From positions 1-64,000 of the forward strand of contig JAKBZN010000016.1 of NCBI GenBank assembly GCA_021842465.1: 64,000 nt of DNA. Reading direction: 5' to 3'. The position numbers and the translations under genes were made by a program. The DNA is from Pseudomonadota bacterium. Its GTDB lineage: Bacteria; Pseudomonadota; Gammaproteobacteria; Burkholderiales; Burkholderiaceae_F. Every line of letters starts with the position of its first letter. Positions within the stretch are counted from its first letter, which is position 1. Positions 49,965-58,965 of this stretch are shown here, piece by piece. Below the pieces are notes generated by a model. The model had not been told where the DNA came from. It saw nothing but the letters and a program-made list of their open reading frames with translations, and ran no database searches.

Positions 49965-50342
49965 ATGGAGCGGGGCGGTCTGGCGGCGTCGCAGCGCGGG
50001 TTGAGCCTGGTCGGGCTGATTTTCATCGGCCTGATCGTCGTCGTCCTGACCGTCATCGGGGCCAAGACCGTCCCTGCCGTCGTCGAGTACCTGGCGATCG
50101 AAAAGAACGTGCAACGCGCGGCCGACTCGGGGCAGACCGTCGAGAGCATCCGGGCGGCGTTCGACCGCTACGCAACCATCGACGACATCACCTCGATTCA
50201 CGGCCGGGATCTCGACGTCACGAAGGACGGCGACCAGGTCGTCGTTTCCTATGCGTACACCTATACGATCCCGCTGTTGAGCAACGTGCGGCTGGTGATC
50301 GACTTCTCGGGATCGAGTCGCGATCACGCGGCCCACGGGTAA
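49965..50342 (+). CDS. DUF4845 membrane protein
   Basis: 125 aa. One N-terminal helix in [21 protein letters not shown] preceded by a short basic leader ([10 protein letters not shown]), which resembles a type IV prepilin or pseudopilin N-terminus. The remainder is soluble ([20 protein letters not shown], then [21 protein letters not shown]). This layout and the lepB-DUF4845-rnc order are common in betaproteobacteria. Function unknown. ATG 49965 is chosen; GTG 49962 is an alternative. Confidence 0.8.
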   Translation: MERGGLAASQRGLSLVGLIFIGLIVVVLTVIGAKTVPAVVEYLAIEKNVQRAADSGQTVESIRAAFDRYATIDDITSIHGRDLDVTKDGDQVVVSYAYTYTIPLLSNVRLVIDFSGSSRDHAAHG

Positions 50343-50364
50343 AGGATCGAATCCGGAACGCGTC

Positions 50365-51102
50365 ATGGATCTCGCCGTATTGGAAGATCGCCTGCAATAC
50401 CGGTTCCAGAACGGAGCCTTGCTGCAGCAGGCGGTCACGCATCGCTCGCACGGTCTGGTGCACAACGAACGACTGGAATTTCTCGGCGACTCGGTACTGA
50501 ACTGCGTCGTCGCGCAGATCCTGTTCCAGAAATACGCGCGGCTCGACGAAGGGGATCTTTCGCGCCTGCGCGCCAACCTCGTCAAGCAGCAGTCGCTGTC
50601 GGAGATCGCCGAGCGCCTCGGCCTGGGCGAATTTTTGCGCTTGGGCGAGGGGGAGATGAAAAGCGGCGGTTTTCGACGTCCGTCGATCCTTGCCGATACG
50701 GCGGAGGCGATTTTCGGCGCGGTGTTCGTCGACGGTGGATTCGAGGGCGCTCGGGCGGTGATCAGCCGCCTGTTCGACCCCGTTCTGCGGACGGTCGATC
50801 CGAAGACGCTGGGCAAGGACAGCAAGACCCTGTTGCAGGAATATCTGCAGGGCAAGCGCCTGCCGTTGCCCTTGTATACCGTGGTCGAGACGCGCGGCGC
50901 CGCCCACAATCAGGAGTTCGAGGTCGAATGCGCAATTCCCAAACTCGATGTCAGCGTGCGCGGCAGCGGCCGCAGCCGGCGTGGCGCCGAGCAGGCCGCG
51001 GCAAAGCAGGCCTTGGATGCCGCGGTGGCGGCGGCGCAGGCGATGCGACGTGGCAAGCGGCGTTCGGCGGACGCCGGCGATCCGCCGCCGGTGACGGTCT
51101 GA
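50365..51102 (+). CDS. rnc: Ribonuclease III
   Basis: 245 aa. Double-strand-specific endonuclease for rRNA and mRNA processing. The signature [11 protein letters not shown] (Glu38, Asp42) and the second acidic pair Asp111/Glu114 in [10 protein letters not shown] bind Mg. A dsRNA-binding domain follows at about 155-225 ([31 protein letters not shown]). Next to era, its usual partner. Confidence 0.97.
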   Translation: MDLAVLEDRLQYRFQNGALLQQAVTHRSHGLVHNERLEFLGDSVLNCVVAQILFQKYARLDEGDLSRLRANLVKQQSLSEIAERLGLGEFLRLGEGEMKSGGFRRPSILADTAEAIFGAVFVDGGFEGARAVISRLFDPVLRTVDPKTLGKDSKTLLQEYLQGKRLPLPLYTVVETRGAAHNQEFEVECAIPKLDVSVRGSGRSRRGAEQAAAKQALDAAVAAAQAMRRGKRRSADAGDPPPVTV

Positions 51103-51109
51103 CGTGCCG

Positions 51110-52099
51110 ATGAACACCGAATCGCCTGGATTCCGCACGGGCATGATCGCCATCGTCGGTCGGCCCAACGTCGGCAAGTCGACGCTGCTCAACGCTATCG
51201 TCGGGTCCCACGTCTCGATCACCTCGCGCAAGCCGCAGACGACGCGCAACCGCGTGCTCGGCGTATTGACGCGCCCCGATGCCCAGTATGTATTCGTCGA
51301 CACCCCTGGCCTGCAGCATCGGCACCGCAACCTGATGACCCGGCGGATGAACTCCGGCGTGGCATCGGCGTTGCACGGCGTCGACGCCGTCGTCATGGTC
51401 GTCGACGCCCACGGGTGGCAGGAAGGCGACGATGCGGTGTTGCGCCTGCTGCCGAAGCCGCGCCCGGTGCCGGTCGTGACCGACGAGGCGGCCGCGGCCC
51501 CGGGTGCCGGCAGCGAAGCCCGGCCCGACATTCCGCCGCCGTCGCCACCGAGCCGGGTGATTCTGGCGCTCAGCAAGACCGATGCCTTGCGCGACAAGGC
51601 CCAGCTGCTGCCGCGCATCGCCGACGCCGCGGCCCGCTATCCCTTCGCCGCCATCGTCCCGGTCAGCGCCGCGCGCGGCTGGCAGATCGACGATCTGCTC
51701 GCGGGCCTGCGCGGGCTGCTGCCCGAGGGCATGCCGCTGTTCGAGGCCGATCAGATCACCGATCGCAGCGTGCGCTTTTTGGCGGCGGAACTGGTGCGCG
51801 AACAGGTGTTCCGGCTGATGGGAGACGAACTGCCCTATGGCATGGCGGTGACGATCGAGCGTTGGGCGGAATCGCCGGGGCGGGCGGTGATCGACGCGCT
51901 GATCCTGGTTGAGCGCGAGTCGCAGCGTGCGATGGTCATCGGCGCCGGCGGCCGCAAGTTGCGCGAGATCGGCGCCAAGGCGCGTGCGGGGATCGAGCGC
52001 CTGTTGGAAAAGCCGGTCTTCCTGCAAACGCACGTCCGTGTTCAACCCGGCTGGAACCGGGATGCGCGGGCCCTGGATCAGCTGGGAATCGAGTCGTGA
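51110..52099 (+). CDS. era: GTPase Era
   Basis: 329 aa, about 25-30 longer than usual. It binds 16S rRNA and assists 30S assembly. G1 GRPNVGKS (17-24), switch I KPQTTRN (41-47), G3 DTPG (64-67), and a C-terminal KH domain (about 240-315, with GAGGRKLREIGAKAR). Oddities: the G4 motif is SKTD (155-158) in place of NKxD, and a Pro/Ala-rich insert (about 119-148) precedes it. GTG 51104 is an alternative start. The stop overlaps recO (GTGA). Confidence 0.95.
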   Translation: MNTESPGFRTGMIAIVGRPNVGKSTLLNAIVGSHVSITSRKPQTTRNRVLGVLTRPDAQYVFVDTPGLQHRHRNLMTRRMNSGVASALHGVDAVVMVVDAHGWQEGDDAVLRLLPKPRPVPVVTDEAAAAPGAGSEARPDIPPPSPPSRVILALSKTDALRDKAQLLPRIADAAARYPFAAIVPVSAARGWQIDDLLAGLRGLLPEGMPLFEADQITDRSVRFLAAELVREQVFRLMGDELPYGMAVTIERWAESPGRAVIDALILVERESQRAMVIGAGGRKLREIGAKARAGIERLLEKPVFLQTHVRVQPGWNRDARALDQLGIES

Positions 52100-52878
52100 G
52101 CGCGGCGGGCGGTACTGCGGCGGCACCGCCGCGGCGCCGTGCGCGGGGTTCCGACCACCGAACGGACCAGCAACCCGCATTCGTGCTGCATTCCTATCCG
52201 TGGCGCGAAACCAGCCTCATCCTCGACGTGCTGACGCGGGATTATGGCCGCACCGCGCTGGTGGCGCGGGGGGCCAAGCGCCCGACCTCGCAGTTCCGCG
52301 GCTTGCTGGCGCCGTTCTCGCCGTTGACGGTATCGTGGAGCGGGCGGGCGGAGATCAAGACGCTGGTCCGGGTGGAATGGATCGGCGGTCTCGCGCCCCT
52401 GCGCGGAGACGGGCTGCTCAATGCCTTCTACTGCAACGAATTGCTGGTGCGTCTGATCGCGCGCGGCGACCCGCACGAAGGCCTGTTCTTCTCCTACGCC
52501 CAGACGCTGGCCGAACTCTCCTACGACGCGCCGCGCCGCGAGCGCGCGCTGCGGGGCTTCGAGATCGATCTGCTGCGCGAGATCGGCGTCGCGCCGTCGT
52601 TCGACCATGCGTCGGACGGAATGCCGATCGATCCGGGATCCTGGTACCGGGTCGATCCCGAGCACGGCACCATCGTCGCGGAGCCCGCCGCGCGGTTTTC
52701 GGAAGCGGGCCATGGCGTCGCCGGCCATAGCGTGCGCGCCCTGGCCGAACGCGACCTTGCGGCGATCGCCGAATCGCACGACGCGCGCTCCCTGCTGCAG
52801 CGGCTGATCCGCTACCATTTGCGCGGAAAGCCGTTGAATACGCACCGGATCCTTTCCGATTTGCACCGGATGGAATGA
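52096..52878 (+). CDS. recO: DNA repair protein RecO
   Basis: 260 aa. RecFOR mediator that loads RecA on gapped DNA. An N-terminal OB fold (AFVLHSYPWRETSLILDVLTRDYGRTALVARGAKRP, about 28-62, given here as the defining region) and a C-terminal helical domain (LLNAFYCNELLVRL; RALRGFEIDLLREIG). The Cys zinc motif is absent, as in many proteobacteria. GTG start, 4-bp overlap with era. The first ~27 residues are a non-conserved basic tail. Confidence 0.92.
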   Translation: MSAAGGTAAAPPRRRARGSDHRTDQQPAFVLHSYPWRETSLILDVLTRDYGRTALVARGAKRPTSQFRGLLAPFSPLTVSWSGRAEIKTLVRVEWIGGLAPLRGDGLLNAFYCNELLVRLIARGDPHEGLFFSYAQTLAELSYDAPRRERALRGFEIDLLREIGVAPSFDHASDGMPIDPGSWYRVDPEHGTIVAEPAARFSEAGHGVAGHSVRALAERDLAAIAESHDARSLLQRLIRYHLRGKPLNTHRILSDLHRME

Positions 52879-52882
52879 ACCG

Positions 52883-53635
52883 ATGACGCATCTCAGTGTC
52901 AACCTCAATCGCGTAGCCCTGCTGCGCAACTCCCGCCCGCTCGATATCCCCAACGTCGTCCATGCCGCAACGCTGGCGCTGGAAGCGGGAGCCGACGGCA
53001 TCACGCTGCATCCGCGTCCCGACCAGCGCCATGTCCGCCCGGGTGACGTGCAGGACATCGCGGCGCTCCTGCGCCGGTGGCCCGCGGCGGAGTACAACCT
53101 CGAAGGCAATCCGCTGCATCAGCTCATGGAGCATGTCGTCGCAGTGCGCCCGAACCAGTGCACCTTCGTTCCGGACGCCGCCGACGCGGCGACGTCGGAT
53201 CATGGATGGGATCTCGAGCGCGACGGCGAACGCCTCCGCCCGTTGATTGCCCAGGCGCACGACTGCGGTGCCCGGGTGAGCCTGTTCATGGACCCGATCC
53301 CGGACGCGATGGCCCACGCCCGCGCGCTGGGCGCCGATCGCGTCGAACTCTATACCGAGCCCTACGCGCGCGCGCACGGCGGGCCGCAACAGGCGGAGTG
53401 CCTCGATCGCTATCGGGTCGCTGCCGAGGCGGCATTGCGCGCCGGGCTGGAAGTCAATGCGGGCCACGACCTGAACCTGCGCAACCTCGCCGATTTCCTG
53501 CGCGCGGTGCCGGGCGTGCGCGAAGTGTCGATCGGACATGCGCTGATCGGTGACGCGCTTGAATTCGGCATCGGGCAGACCGTGCGCATGTACCAGGCGG
53601 AGATCCGGCGCGCCTACGCCAAGGAAGCCGCATGA
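52883..53635 (+). CDS. pdxJ: Pyridoxine 5'-phosphate synthase
   Basis: 250 aa. It closes the pyridoxine ring from 1-deoxyxylulose 5-phosphate and 3-amino-2-oxopropyl phosphate (vitamin B6). TIM barrel with LSVNLNRVALLRNSR, GITLHPRPDQRHV, YNLEGNP, VELYTEPYA, VNAGHDLNLRNL and IGHALIGDAL, all family blocks. recO-pdxJ-acpS is the conserved order. The stop overlaps acpS (ATGA). Confidence 0.97.
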   Translation: MTHLSVNLNRVALLRNSRPLDIPNVVHAATLALEAGADGITLHPRPDQRHVRPGDVQDIAALLRRWPAAEYNLEGNPLHQLMEHVVAVRPNQCTFVPDAADAATSDHGWDLERDGERLRPLIAQAHDCGARVSLFMDPIPDAMAHARALGADRVELYTEPYARAHGGPQQAECLDRYRVAAEAALRAGLEVNAGHDLNLRNLADFLRAVPGVREVSIGHALIGDALEFGIGQTVRMYQAEIRRAYAKEAA

Positions 53636-54087
53636 TCTTCGGCATCGGCACCGACGCCATCGAGATCGCCCGCATCGAGGCGGCGGTAACCCGCCATGGC
53701 GAGCGGTTCGTCGAGCGCATTCTCGGCCCGCGCGAGCGTGCCGCGCACGCCCGGCGCGCCGCCCAGTCGCCCACGCGGGGCACGATGTACCTGGCGACGC
53801 GGTTTGCCGGCAAAGAGGCGATCGCCAAGGCGATCGGGCTGGGCATGAACGCGCCCATGCATTGGCACGCCGCGGAGATCGTCAACGCCGATTCCGGCCG
53901 GCCGGAGGTGGTGGCCGATGCGGGCCTGGGGGCGTTTCTCGCCGAGCGGGGCTTGCGGCTGCACGTTTCCGTATCGGATTCGGAGACGCTGGCCCTCGCG
54001 TACGCGGTGGCGGAGGAAGTGTCGCCGCTCCCGCGCGCAGGAGGATGCGGGCGGGAGGGGGATTGCCATGGCGCTGCGCGGAGATAG
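53632..54087 (+). CDS. acpS: Holo-ACP synthase
   Basis: 151 aa, about 25 longer than usual. It transfers phosphopantetheine to Ser37 of AcpP. GIGTDAIEIARI with Asp8, and RFAGKEAIAKAIG with the metal-binding Glu, are present; the core ends near SDSETLALAYAVAEE. The remaining ~22 residues (SPLPRAGGCGREGD...) are encoded by a decayed REP-type palindrome (54028-54060) and are probably an acquired tail. Confidence 0.94.
   Translation: MIFGIGTDAIEIARIEAAVTRHGERFVERILGPRERAAHARRAAQSPTRGTMYLATRFAGKEAIAKAIGLGMNAPMHWHAAEIVNADSGRPEVVADAGLGAFLAERGLRLHVSVSDSETLALAYAVAEEVSPLPRAGGCGREGDCHGAARR
54028..54060. repeat. Decayed REP-type palindrome in the 3' end of acpS
   Basis: CTCCCGC...GCGGGCGGGAG arms flank GCGCAGGAGGAT. 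The translated SPLPRAG is the same peptide that the related element encodes in mnmH (57044-57075). Similarity is clear at the arms and weak in the middle. Confidence 0.5.
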
Positions 54088-54090
54088 GAA

Positions 54091-55113
54091 ATGACGCAGC
54101 CCGGCCCGGTCGTCCTCGACCTCTGCGGCACGCAGCTCTCGGCGACCGACCGCGAGCGCCTGCGCCATCCTTTGGTCGGGATGGTGATCCTGTTTACGCG
54201 CAATTTCGAATCGCTGTCGCAACTCGACGAACTCTGCGCGGAGATCCATGCCTTGCGCGATCCGCCGTTGCGGATCGCCGTCGACCACGAAGGCGGGCGG
54301 GTGCAGCGCTTCCGGCAGGGATTCACGGCGATTCCGCCGATGGCGGCGCTGGGCCGCGTTTGGGATCGCGATGTGCTCGGCGCCTGCCGCGCCGCCCGCG
54401 CCAGCGGCTACGTGCTCGGAGCCGAACTGCGCGCGCACGGCGTCGATCTCAGCTTCACGCCGGTGCTGGACCTGGACTGGGGGCGCAGCGGCGTGATCGG
54501 CGACCGCGCGTTCCACGCCGACGCACGCGTCGTGGCGATGCTGGCCGCGCACGTCAATCACGGCCTCGCGATGGCCGGCATGGCCAACTGCGGCAAGCAT
54601 TTCCCCGGCCACGGCTGGGCGATCGCCGACTCCCACGTCGATCTGCCCGTCGACGACCGTGGACTCGAGGAAATCCTCCAGGCCGATGCCGCGCCCTACG
54701 GCTGGCTGGGTATCGGCCTGGACGCCGTGATGCCGGCGCACGTCGTCTATCCCGCGGTCGATGCGCTGCCGGCGGGCTTTTCCCGGCGCTGGTTGCGCGA
54801 CATCCTGCGGGAACGCCTCGGGTTCACCGGCGCGGTGTTCAGCGACGACCTGTCGATGGCGGGGGCGCGCATCGCCGGGGACGTGCCGCAGTCCGCGCAG
54901 GCGGCGTTGGCGGCGGGCTGCGATTTCGTCCTGGTGTGCAATGACGAAGGGGCGGCCGACCGCGTGCTGGACCACCTTTGCTGGACGCGCGATGCGCAGT
55001 TCGACGCCCGCGCCGAACGGATCGTGCCGCGCGACGGCGCGTTCGCGGCGCCGGAACTCCTCCATGGCGAACGCTATCGCGCCGCCCTGCAGGAATTGCA
55101 CCGTGTCCTTTGA
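54091..55113 (+). CDS. nagZ: Beta-N-acetylhexosaminidase
   Basis: 340 aa. Cytoplasmic glycoside hydrolase family 3 enzyme that removes GlcNAc from recycled muropeptides. [55 protein letters not shown] (catalytic Asp/His loop) and [11 protein letters not shown] (nucleophile Asp) are visible. Overlaps the uvrC start by 11 bp. Confidence 0.95.
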   Translation: MTQPGPVVLDLCGTQLSATDRERLRHPLVGMVILFTRNFESLSQLDELCAEIHALRDPPLRIAVDHEGGRVQRFRQGFTAIPPMAALGRVWDRDVLGACRAARASGYVLGAELRAHGVDLSFTPVLDLDWGRSGVIGDRAFHADARVVAMLAAHVNHGLAMAGMANCGKHFPGHGWAIADSHVDLPVDDRGLEEILQADAAPYGWLGIGLDAVMPAHVVYPAVDALPAGFSRRWLRDILRERLGFTGAVFSDDLSMAGARIAGDVPQSAQAALAAGCDFVLVCNDEGAADRVLDHLCWTRDAQFDARAERIVPRDGAFAAPELLHGERYRAALQELHRVL

Positions 55114-57013
55114 CGCGAAAGCCGCGATCGAGCGCCTGCCCCATCTGCCCGGCGTCTATCGCATGCTCGATGGCGATGGAACCGTGCTCTACGTCGGCAA
55201 GGCGGTGGACCTGCGCAAGCGCGTCGGATCGTATTTCGGACGCGCGCTGCCGCCGCGCACCGCGCTCATGGTGTCGAAGATCGCGGCGATCGAGACCACC
55301 GTCACGCACTCCGAGGCCGACGCGCTGCTGCTCGAGAACAATCTCATCAAGACGCTGGCGCCGCGCTACAACGTCCTGTTCCGCGACGACAAGTCCTATC
55401 CCTACCTGAAATTCAGCGACCATCGGTTTCCCCGCATCAGCGTCTACCGCGGCGGGACCGACCGCCGTGCGCGCTATTTCGGCCCCTTCCCGAGCGCGTG
55501 GGCGGTGCGTGAGAGCATGCAGATCCTGCAGCGGGTGTTCCGCCTGCGCACCTGCGAGGACAGTGTCTACGCCCATCGCAGCCGCGCATGCCTGCTGCAT
55601 CAGATCGGGCTGTGCAGCGCGCCGTGCGTGGGCGCGATCGACGAAGCGACCTACGGCGCGTCGGTCGACGCCGCGCTGCGGCTGCTGCGCGGCGGCACGG
55701 CCGAGATCGTCGGGGAACTCGAGTCGCGGATGCTGGCGGCGTCGGAGGCGCTCGACTTCGAGACCGCCGCGCAATTGCGCGACCAGATCGCCGCGCTGCA
55801 GCGGGTGACCCATCAGCAATCGGTGGAAATGGCGGGGTCCGACGCCGATGCGGACGTCATCGCGGTGGCCGTCGAGCCCGGACATGCCTGCGTCAACCTC
55901 GCGATGGTTCGGGGCGGCCGCCACCTTGGCGACAAGGCGTATTTCCCGGTGCAGGCCGGCCTCGTCGGCGACATCGAGGAAGACCGGGCGGCGGTTCTCG
56001 AAGCGTTCCTGTCGCAACACTACCTCGAGCATGCCTGTCCGCGGACGCTGATCATCGATGTCGCGCTCGATCCGGAGGTCCTGCGCCCGGTGTTCTCCGG
56101 GCGCCCGGTCGCGCCCGAACTGATCGGCCCCACCGACACGCGGCTGCGGACGCAGCGCCGGCGCTGGCTGGAGATGGCGCAGACCAATGCGCGGCTGGCC
56201 CTGGCGCGCCGCCTCGCCGAACAGGGTTCGCAGCAGGCGCGCACGCGGGCGCTGATCGACGCGCTGGGACTCGACGTCGAGGACGCCGCGGCGTTGCGCG
56301 TCGAATGTTTCGACGTCAGCCATACGGCGGGCGAGGCGACCCAGGCGTCTTGCGTCGTCTATGCCGCGCACGCCATGCAGAACCGCGAATATCGGCGGTT
56401 CAACATCGAGGGCGTGACCGGCGGCGACGACTACGCGGCGATGCGCCAGGCGCTGACGCGCCGGTACACGCCGCTCGCACAGCGCGAAGGACTTGGCGCG
56501 GAGAGCGAGGGCGCGGCGCAAGGACGCATGCCCGGTCTGGTGCTCATCGATGGCGGCGCGGGGCAGGTGGAGGTGGCGCGGCAGGTGTTCGCCGAACTGG
56601 GGCTCGATCCGTCGCTGCTCGTGGGCGTTGCCAAGGGCGAGGCGCGCAAGACCGGGCTGGAAGAACTCGTCTTCGCCGACGGCCGCGCCCCGGTGCGCCT
56701 GGGACCCGAATCCCAGGCGCTCCTGCTCATCGCCCAGATCCGCGACGAAGCGCATCGCTTCGCGATCACCGGCATGCGGGCACGACGCGCGCGCGCTCGC
56801 AACGTGTCGCAGTTGGACGAGTTGGAGGCGATCGGCCCCAAGCGCCGCCAACGTCTGCTGGCGCGTTTCGGCGGCATGCGCGGGCTGCAGGGCGCCTCGG
56901 TCGAAGATCTGGCGCAGGTCCCGGGGATCTCGCGGGCGCTTGCCCAGCGCGTCCATGCGCAACTCCACGGCATCGAATCTCCGCCGGCGCAAGCCGTGGG
57001 GGGCGCCAAGTGA
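55103..57013 (+). CDS. uvrC: UvrABC system protein C
   Basis: 636 aa. Makes both incisions in nucleotide-excision repair. GIY-YIG nuclease domain (GVY 17-19, LYVG 29-32), a UvrB-binding UVR motif (about 205-240, [16 protein letters not shown]), the RNase H-like C-terminal nuclease ([33 protein letters not shown]) and a terminal helix-hairpin-helix pair. GTG at 55103 is the only start that keeps the N-terminus; it lies inside nagZ. Its stop overlaps the next gene (GTGA). Confidence 0.95.
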   Translation: MSFDAKAAIERLPHLPGVYRMLDGDGTVLYVGKAVDLRKRVGSYFGRALPPRTALMVSKIAAIETTVTHSEADALLLENNLIKTLAPRYNVLFRDDKSYPYLKFSDHRFPRISVYRGGTDRRARYFGPFPSAWAVRESMQILQRVFRLRTCEDSVYAHRSRACLLHQIGLCSAPCVGAIDEATYGASVDAALRLLRGGTAEIVGELESRMLAASEALDFETAAQLRDQIAALQRVTHQQSVEMAGSDADADVIAVAVEPGHACVNLAMVRGGRHLGDKAYFPVQAGLVGDIEEDRAAVLEAFLSQHYLEHACPRTLIIDVALDPEVLRPVFSGRPVAPELIGPTDTRLRTQRRRWLEMAQTNARLALARRLAEQGSQQARTRALIDALGLDVEDAAALRVECFDVSHTAGEATQASCVVYAAHAMQNREYRRFNIEGVTGGDDYAAMRQALTRRYTPLAQREGLGAESEGAAQGRMPGLVLIDGGAGQVEVARQVFAELGLDPSLLVGVAKGEARKTGLEELVFADGRAPVRLGPESQALLLIAQIRDEAHRFAITGMRARRARARNVSQLDELEAIGPKRRQRLLARFGGMRGLQGASVEDLAQVPGISRALAQRVHAQLHGIESPPAQAVGGAK

Positions 57014-58161
57014 GGCCGCGCATGCGCACGGCGGCCGATGGTTCCCCTCTCCCGCGTGCGGGAGAGGGTGAGGGTGCGCGCAGGGCCGCGACGCCGGCTC
57101 CCGTCCGCCCCCCTTTGGCATCGCTCAACGAACTCGACGAGTTCGACACGGTGATCGACGTCCGCTCGCCCGCCGAATTCGCCGATGACCATATCCCCGG
57201 GGCGATCAGCTGTCCGGTCCTCGACGACGCGCAGCGCGCCGAGGTCGGGACGATGTACTGCCAGGTTTCGCCGTTCGCCGCCCGTCGCATCGGCGCGGCG
57301 ATGGTGGCGCGCAACATCGCGCGGCACATCGAGGAATCCTTCGCCGACAAGCCGAAGTCGTGGAAGCCGCTGGTCTACTGCTGGCGGGGCGGCCAGCGCA
57401 GCGGTTCGATGACCACGGTGCTCCAGGCGGTGGGATGGGCGGCGCGCCAGTTGCAGGGTGGCTACAAGACCTATCGCAAACGTGTGCTCGCGGATCTCGT
57501 GGACCTTCCGCGGGGCTTGCGGTTCATCGTCCTGCACGGCCCTACCGGCAGCGGCAAGACCGCCCTGCTCGAGGCCATCGCCGCCGGCGGCGGGCAGACG
57601 CTCGATCTCGAAGGGATCGCCCGCCACCGCGGCTCGGTGCTTGGCGCGATGGATGCGGCGCAGCCCGGCCAGCGGTCGTTCGAGTCGGCGATCTGGCAGG
57701 TACTGCGCCGCTGCGATCCCGCGCGCCCGGTGTTCGTCGAGTCGGAAAGCCGGCGCGTCGGCCGCCTGACGATCCCGGAGGACCTGTTTGATGCCTTGAC
57801 GGGCGCGCGTTGTCTGCGGATCGTCGCACCGGTGGCGGCGCGGGTTGCCCATCTGGTCGAGGAATATGCCGATCTCACCCGTCGTACCGATGCGCTGCGG
57901 GCCCGCCTGGAGTTCTTCGTTCCCCTGCACGGCCGCAAGACGGTGGAACAGTGGCAGCGGTGGACGGATGAGGCGAACTGGCCGGTTTTGGCCGAAGCCT
58001 TGATCCGGACCCACTATGATCCGGCTTACGGCCGTGCGGGGACGCCGTTGTACCGGCGCGCGTTCGACGACGATGCCTGGGAGGTGACCTCCCTCGATCG
58101 GGCCGAGCGGGAGCGGATCGCACGGGCGATCCTCCAACGATTCGAGGAAACGCATGCGTAA
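57010..58161 (+). CDS. mnmH: tRNA 2-selenouridine synthase
   Basis: About 383 aa. Replaces sulfur by selenium in 2-thiouridine at the tRNA wobble position. N-terminal rhodanese domain with [18 protein letters not shown] and the catalytic Cys in [11 protein letters not shown], then a P-loop domain ([27 protein letters not shown]). Start is uncertain: GTG 57010 (coupled to the uvrC stop), ATG 57022 or TTG 57115. With either early start, residues about 13-26 are encoded by a REP-type palindrome. The pathway also needs SelD, which is not in this window. Confidence 0.88.
   Translation: MRPRMRTAADGSPLPRAGEGEGARRAATPAPVRPPLASLNELDEFDTVIDVRSPAEFADDHIPGAISCPVLDDAQRAEVGTMYCQVSPFAARRIGAAMVARNIARHIEESFADKPKSWKPLVYCWRGGQRSGSMTTVLQAVGWAARQLQGGYKTYRKRVLADLVDLPRGLRFIVLHGPTGSGKTALLEAIAAGGGQTLDLEGIARHRGSVLGAMDAAQPGQRSFESAIWQVLRRCDPARPVFVESESRRVGRLTIPEDLFDALTGARCLRIVAPVAARVAHLVEEYADLTRRTDALRARLEFFVPLHGRKTVEQWQRWTDEANWPVLAEALIRTHYDPAYGRAGTPLYRRAFDDDAWEVTSLDRAERERIARAILQRFEETHA
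57044..57075. repeat. REP-type palindrome inside the 5' end of mnmH
   Basis: CCCTCTCCCGC - GT - GCGGGAGAGGG with tail TGAGGGT, same family as 8831-8870 and 58831-58872. Read in the mnmH frame it gives [10 protein letters not shown]. The element sits 30 bp after the uvrC stop. Confidence 0.85.
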
Positions 58162-58738
58162 CGGCGCATCCAGTCTGCCGATGCTGCTCACCTGGGCGCG
58201 GATCGCGATGATTCCGTTCGTGGTCGGCGTGTTCTACTTTCCGGACAGCTGGCTGGGGCCGCATGCGAAGAACGTCGCCGCCTGCGCGATCTTCACGGTC
58301 GCGGCGATCACCGACGCGTTCGACGGCTATTTCGCGCGTCGTTACGGCCTTACCAGCCGGCTCGGCGCCTTCCTCGATCCGGTTGCCGACAAGCTGATGG
58401 TGAGCGCGGCGCTGGTGATCCTGGTCGGGCTGGGGCGCGTCAATGGCCTGATCGCGCTCATCATCGTCGGGCGCGAGATCACCGTTTCCGCGCTGCGGGA
58501 ATGGATGGCGCAGATCGGGGCCTCGCAGAGCGTGGCGGTGAATTGGATGGGCAAGGTCAAGACGATCGTGCAGATGGTGGCGATCCCGGTGCTGCTCTAT
58601 CGCGACCCGTTGTTCGGGGTTTCCGTGTTCGGTCTGGGTACCCTGCTGCTGTATGTCGCGGCCCTGCTGACGATCCAGTCCATGCTGATCTATCTCCGGA
58701 TGGCATGGCCCGTACTGGTGTCGCGCAGCAGTTCGTAG
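58154..58738 (+). CDS. pgsA: CDP-diacylglycerol-glycerol-3-phosphate 3-phosphatidyltransferase
   Basis: 194 aa, about five membrane helices. First committed step to phosphatidylglycerol and cardiolipin. The CDP-alcohol phosphatidyltransferase motif is complete: Asp54, Asp57-Gly58, Ala61-Arg62, Gly71, Asp75 and Asp79. Overlaps mnmH by 8 bp. uvrC and pgsA are neighbours in many proteobacteria; here mnmH lies between them. Confidence 0.95.
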   Translation: MRNGASSLPMLLTWARIAMIPFVVGVFYFPDSWLGPHAKNVAACAIFTVAAITDAFDGYFARRYGLTSRLGAFLDPVADKLMVSAALVILVGLGRVNGLIALIIVGREITVSALREWMAQIGASQSVAVNWMGKVKTIVQMVAIPVLLYRDPLFGVSVFGLGTLLLYVAALLTIQSMLIYLRMAWPVLVSRSSS

Positions 58739-58757
58739 CGTTGTGGCGCCGGGCCCG

Positions 58758-58872
58758 GGATGGATGTACCCCCTCCCGCTTGCGGGAAAAACCGGGGCCG
58801 ATGTGATGCGCGCGTCGCTCGGGATGGATGTACCCCCTCTCCCGCAAGCGGGAGAGGGCGGGGGTGAGGGCG
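58758..58872. repeat. Tandem pair of REP-type palindromes
   Basis: GGATGGATGTACCCCCTCCCGC at 58758-58780 and GGATGGATGTACCCCCTCTCCCGC at 58821-58845 start two units about 63 bp apart. The second is a full palindrome (CCCTCTCCCGC-AA-GCGGGAGAGGG with tail GCGGGGGTGAGGG); the first is shortened (CCCTCCCGC-TT-GCGGG then AAAA). They fill the 227-bp gap after pgsA. Confidence 0.8.
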
Positions 58873-58965
58873 CCGGCCCGGCAACTTCGCCGTCATGACG
58901 CTGTGGTGAAATCGACCTTTTTTGGATGTTTTCCTGACCGGCCACCGGTCGGATCGGCTTTTCCT

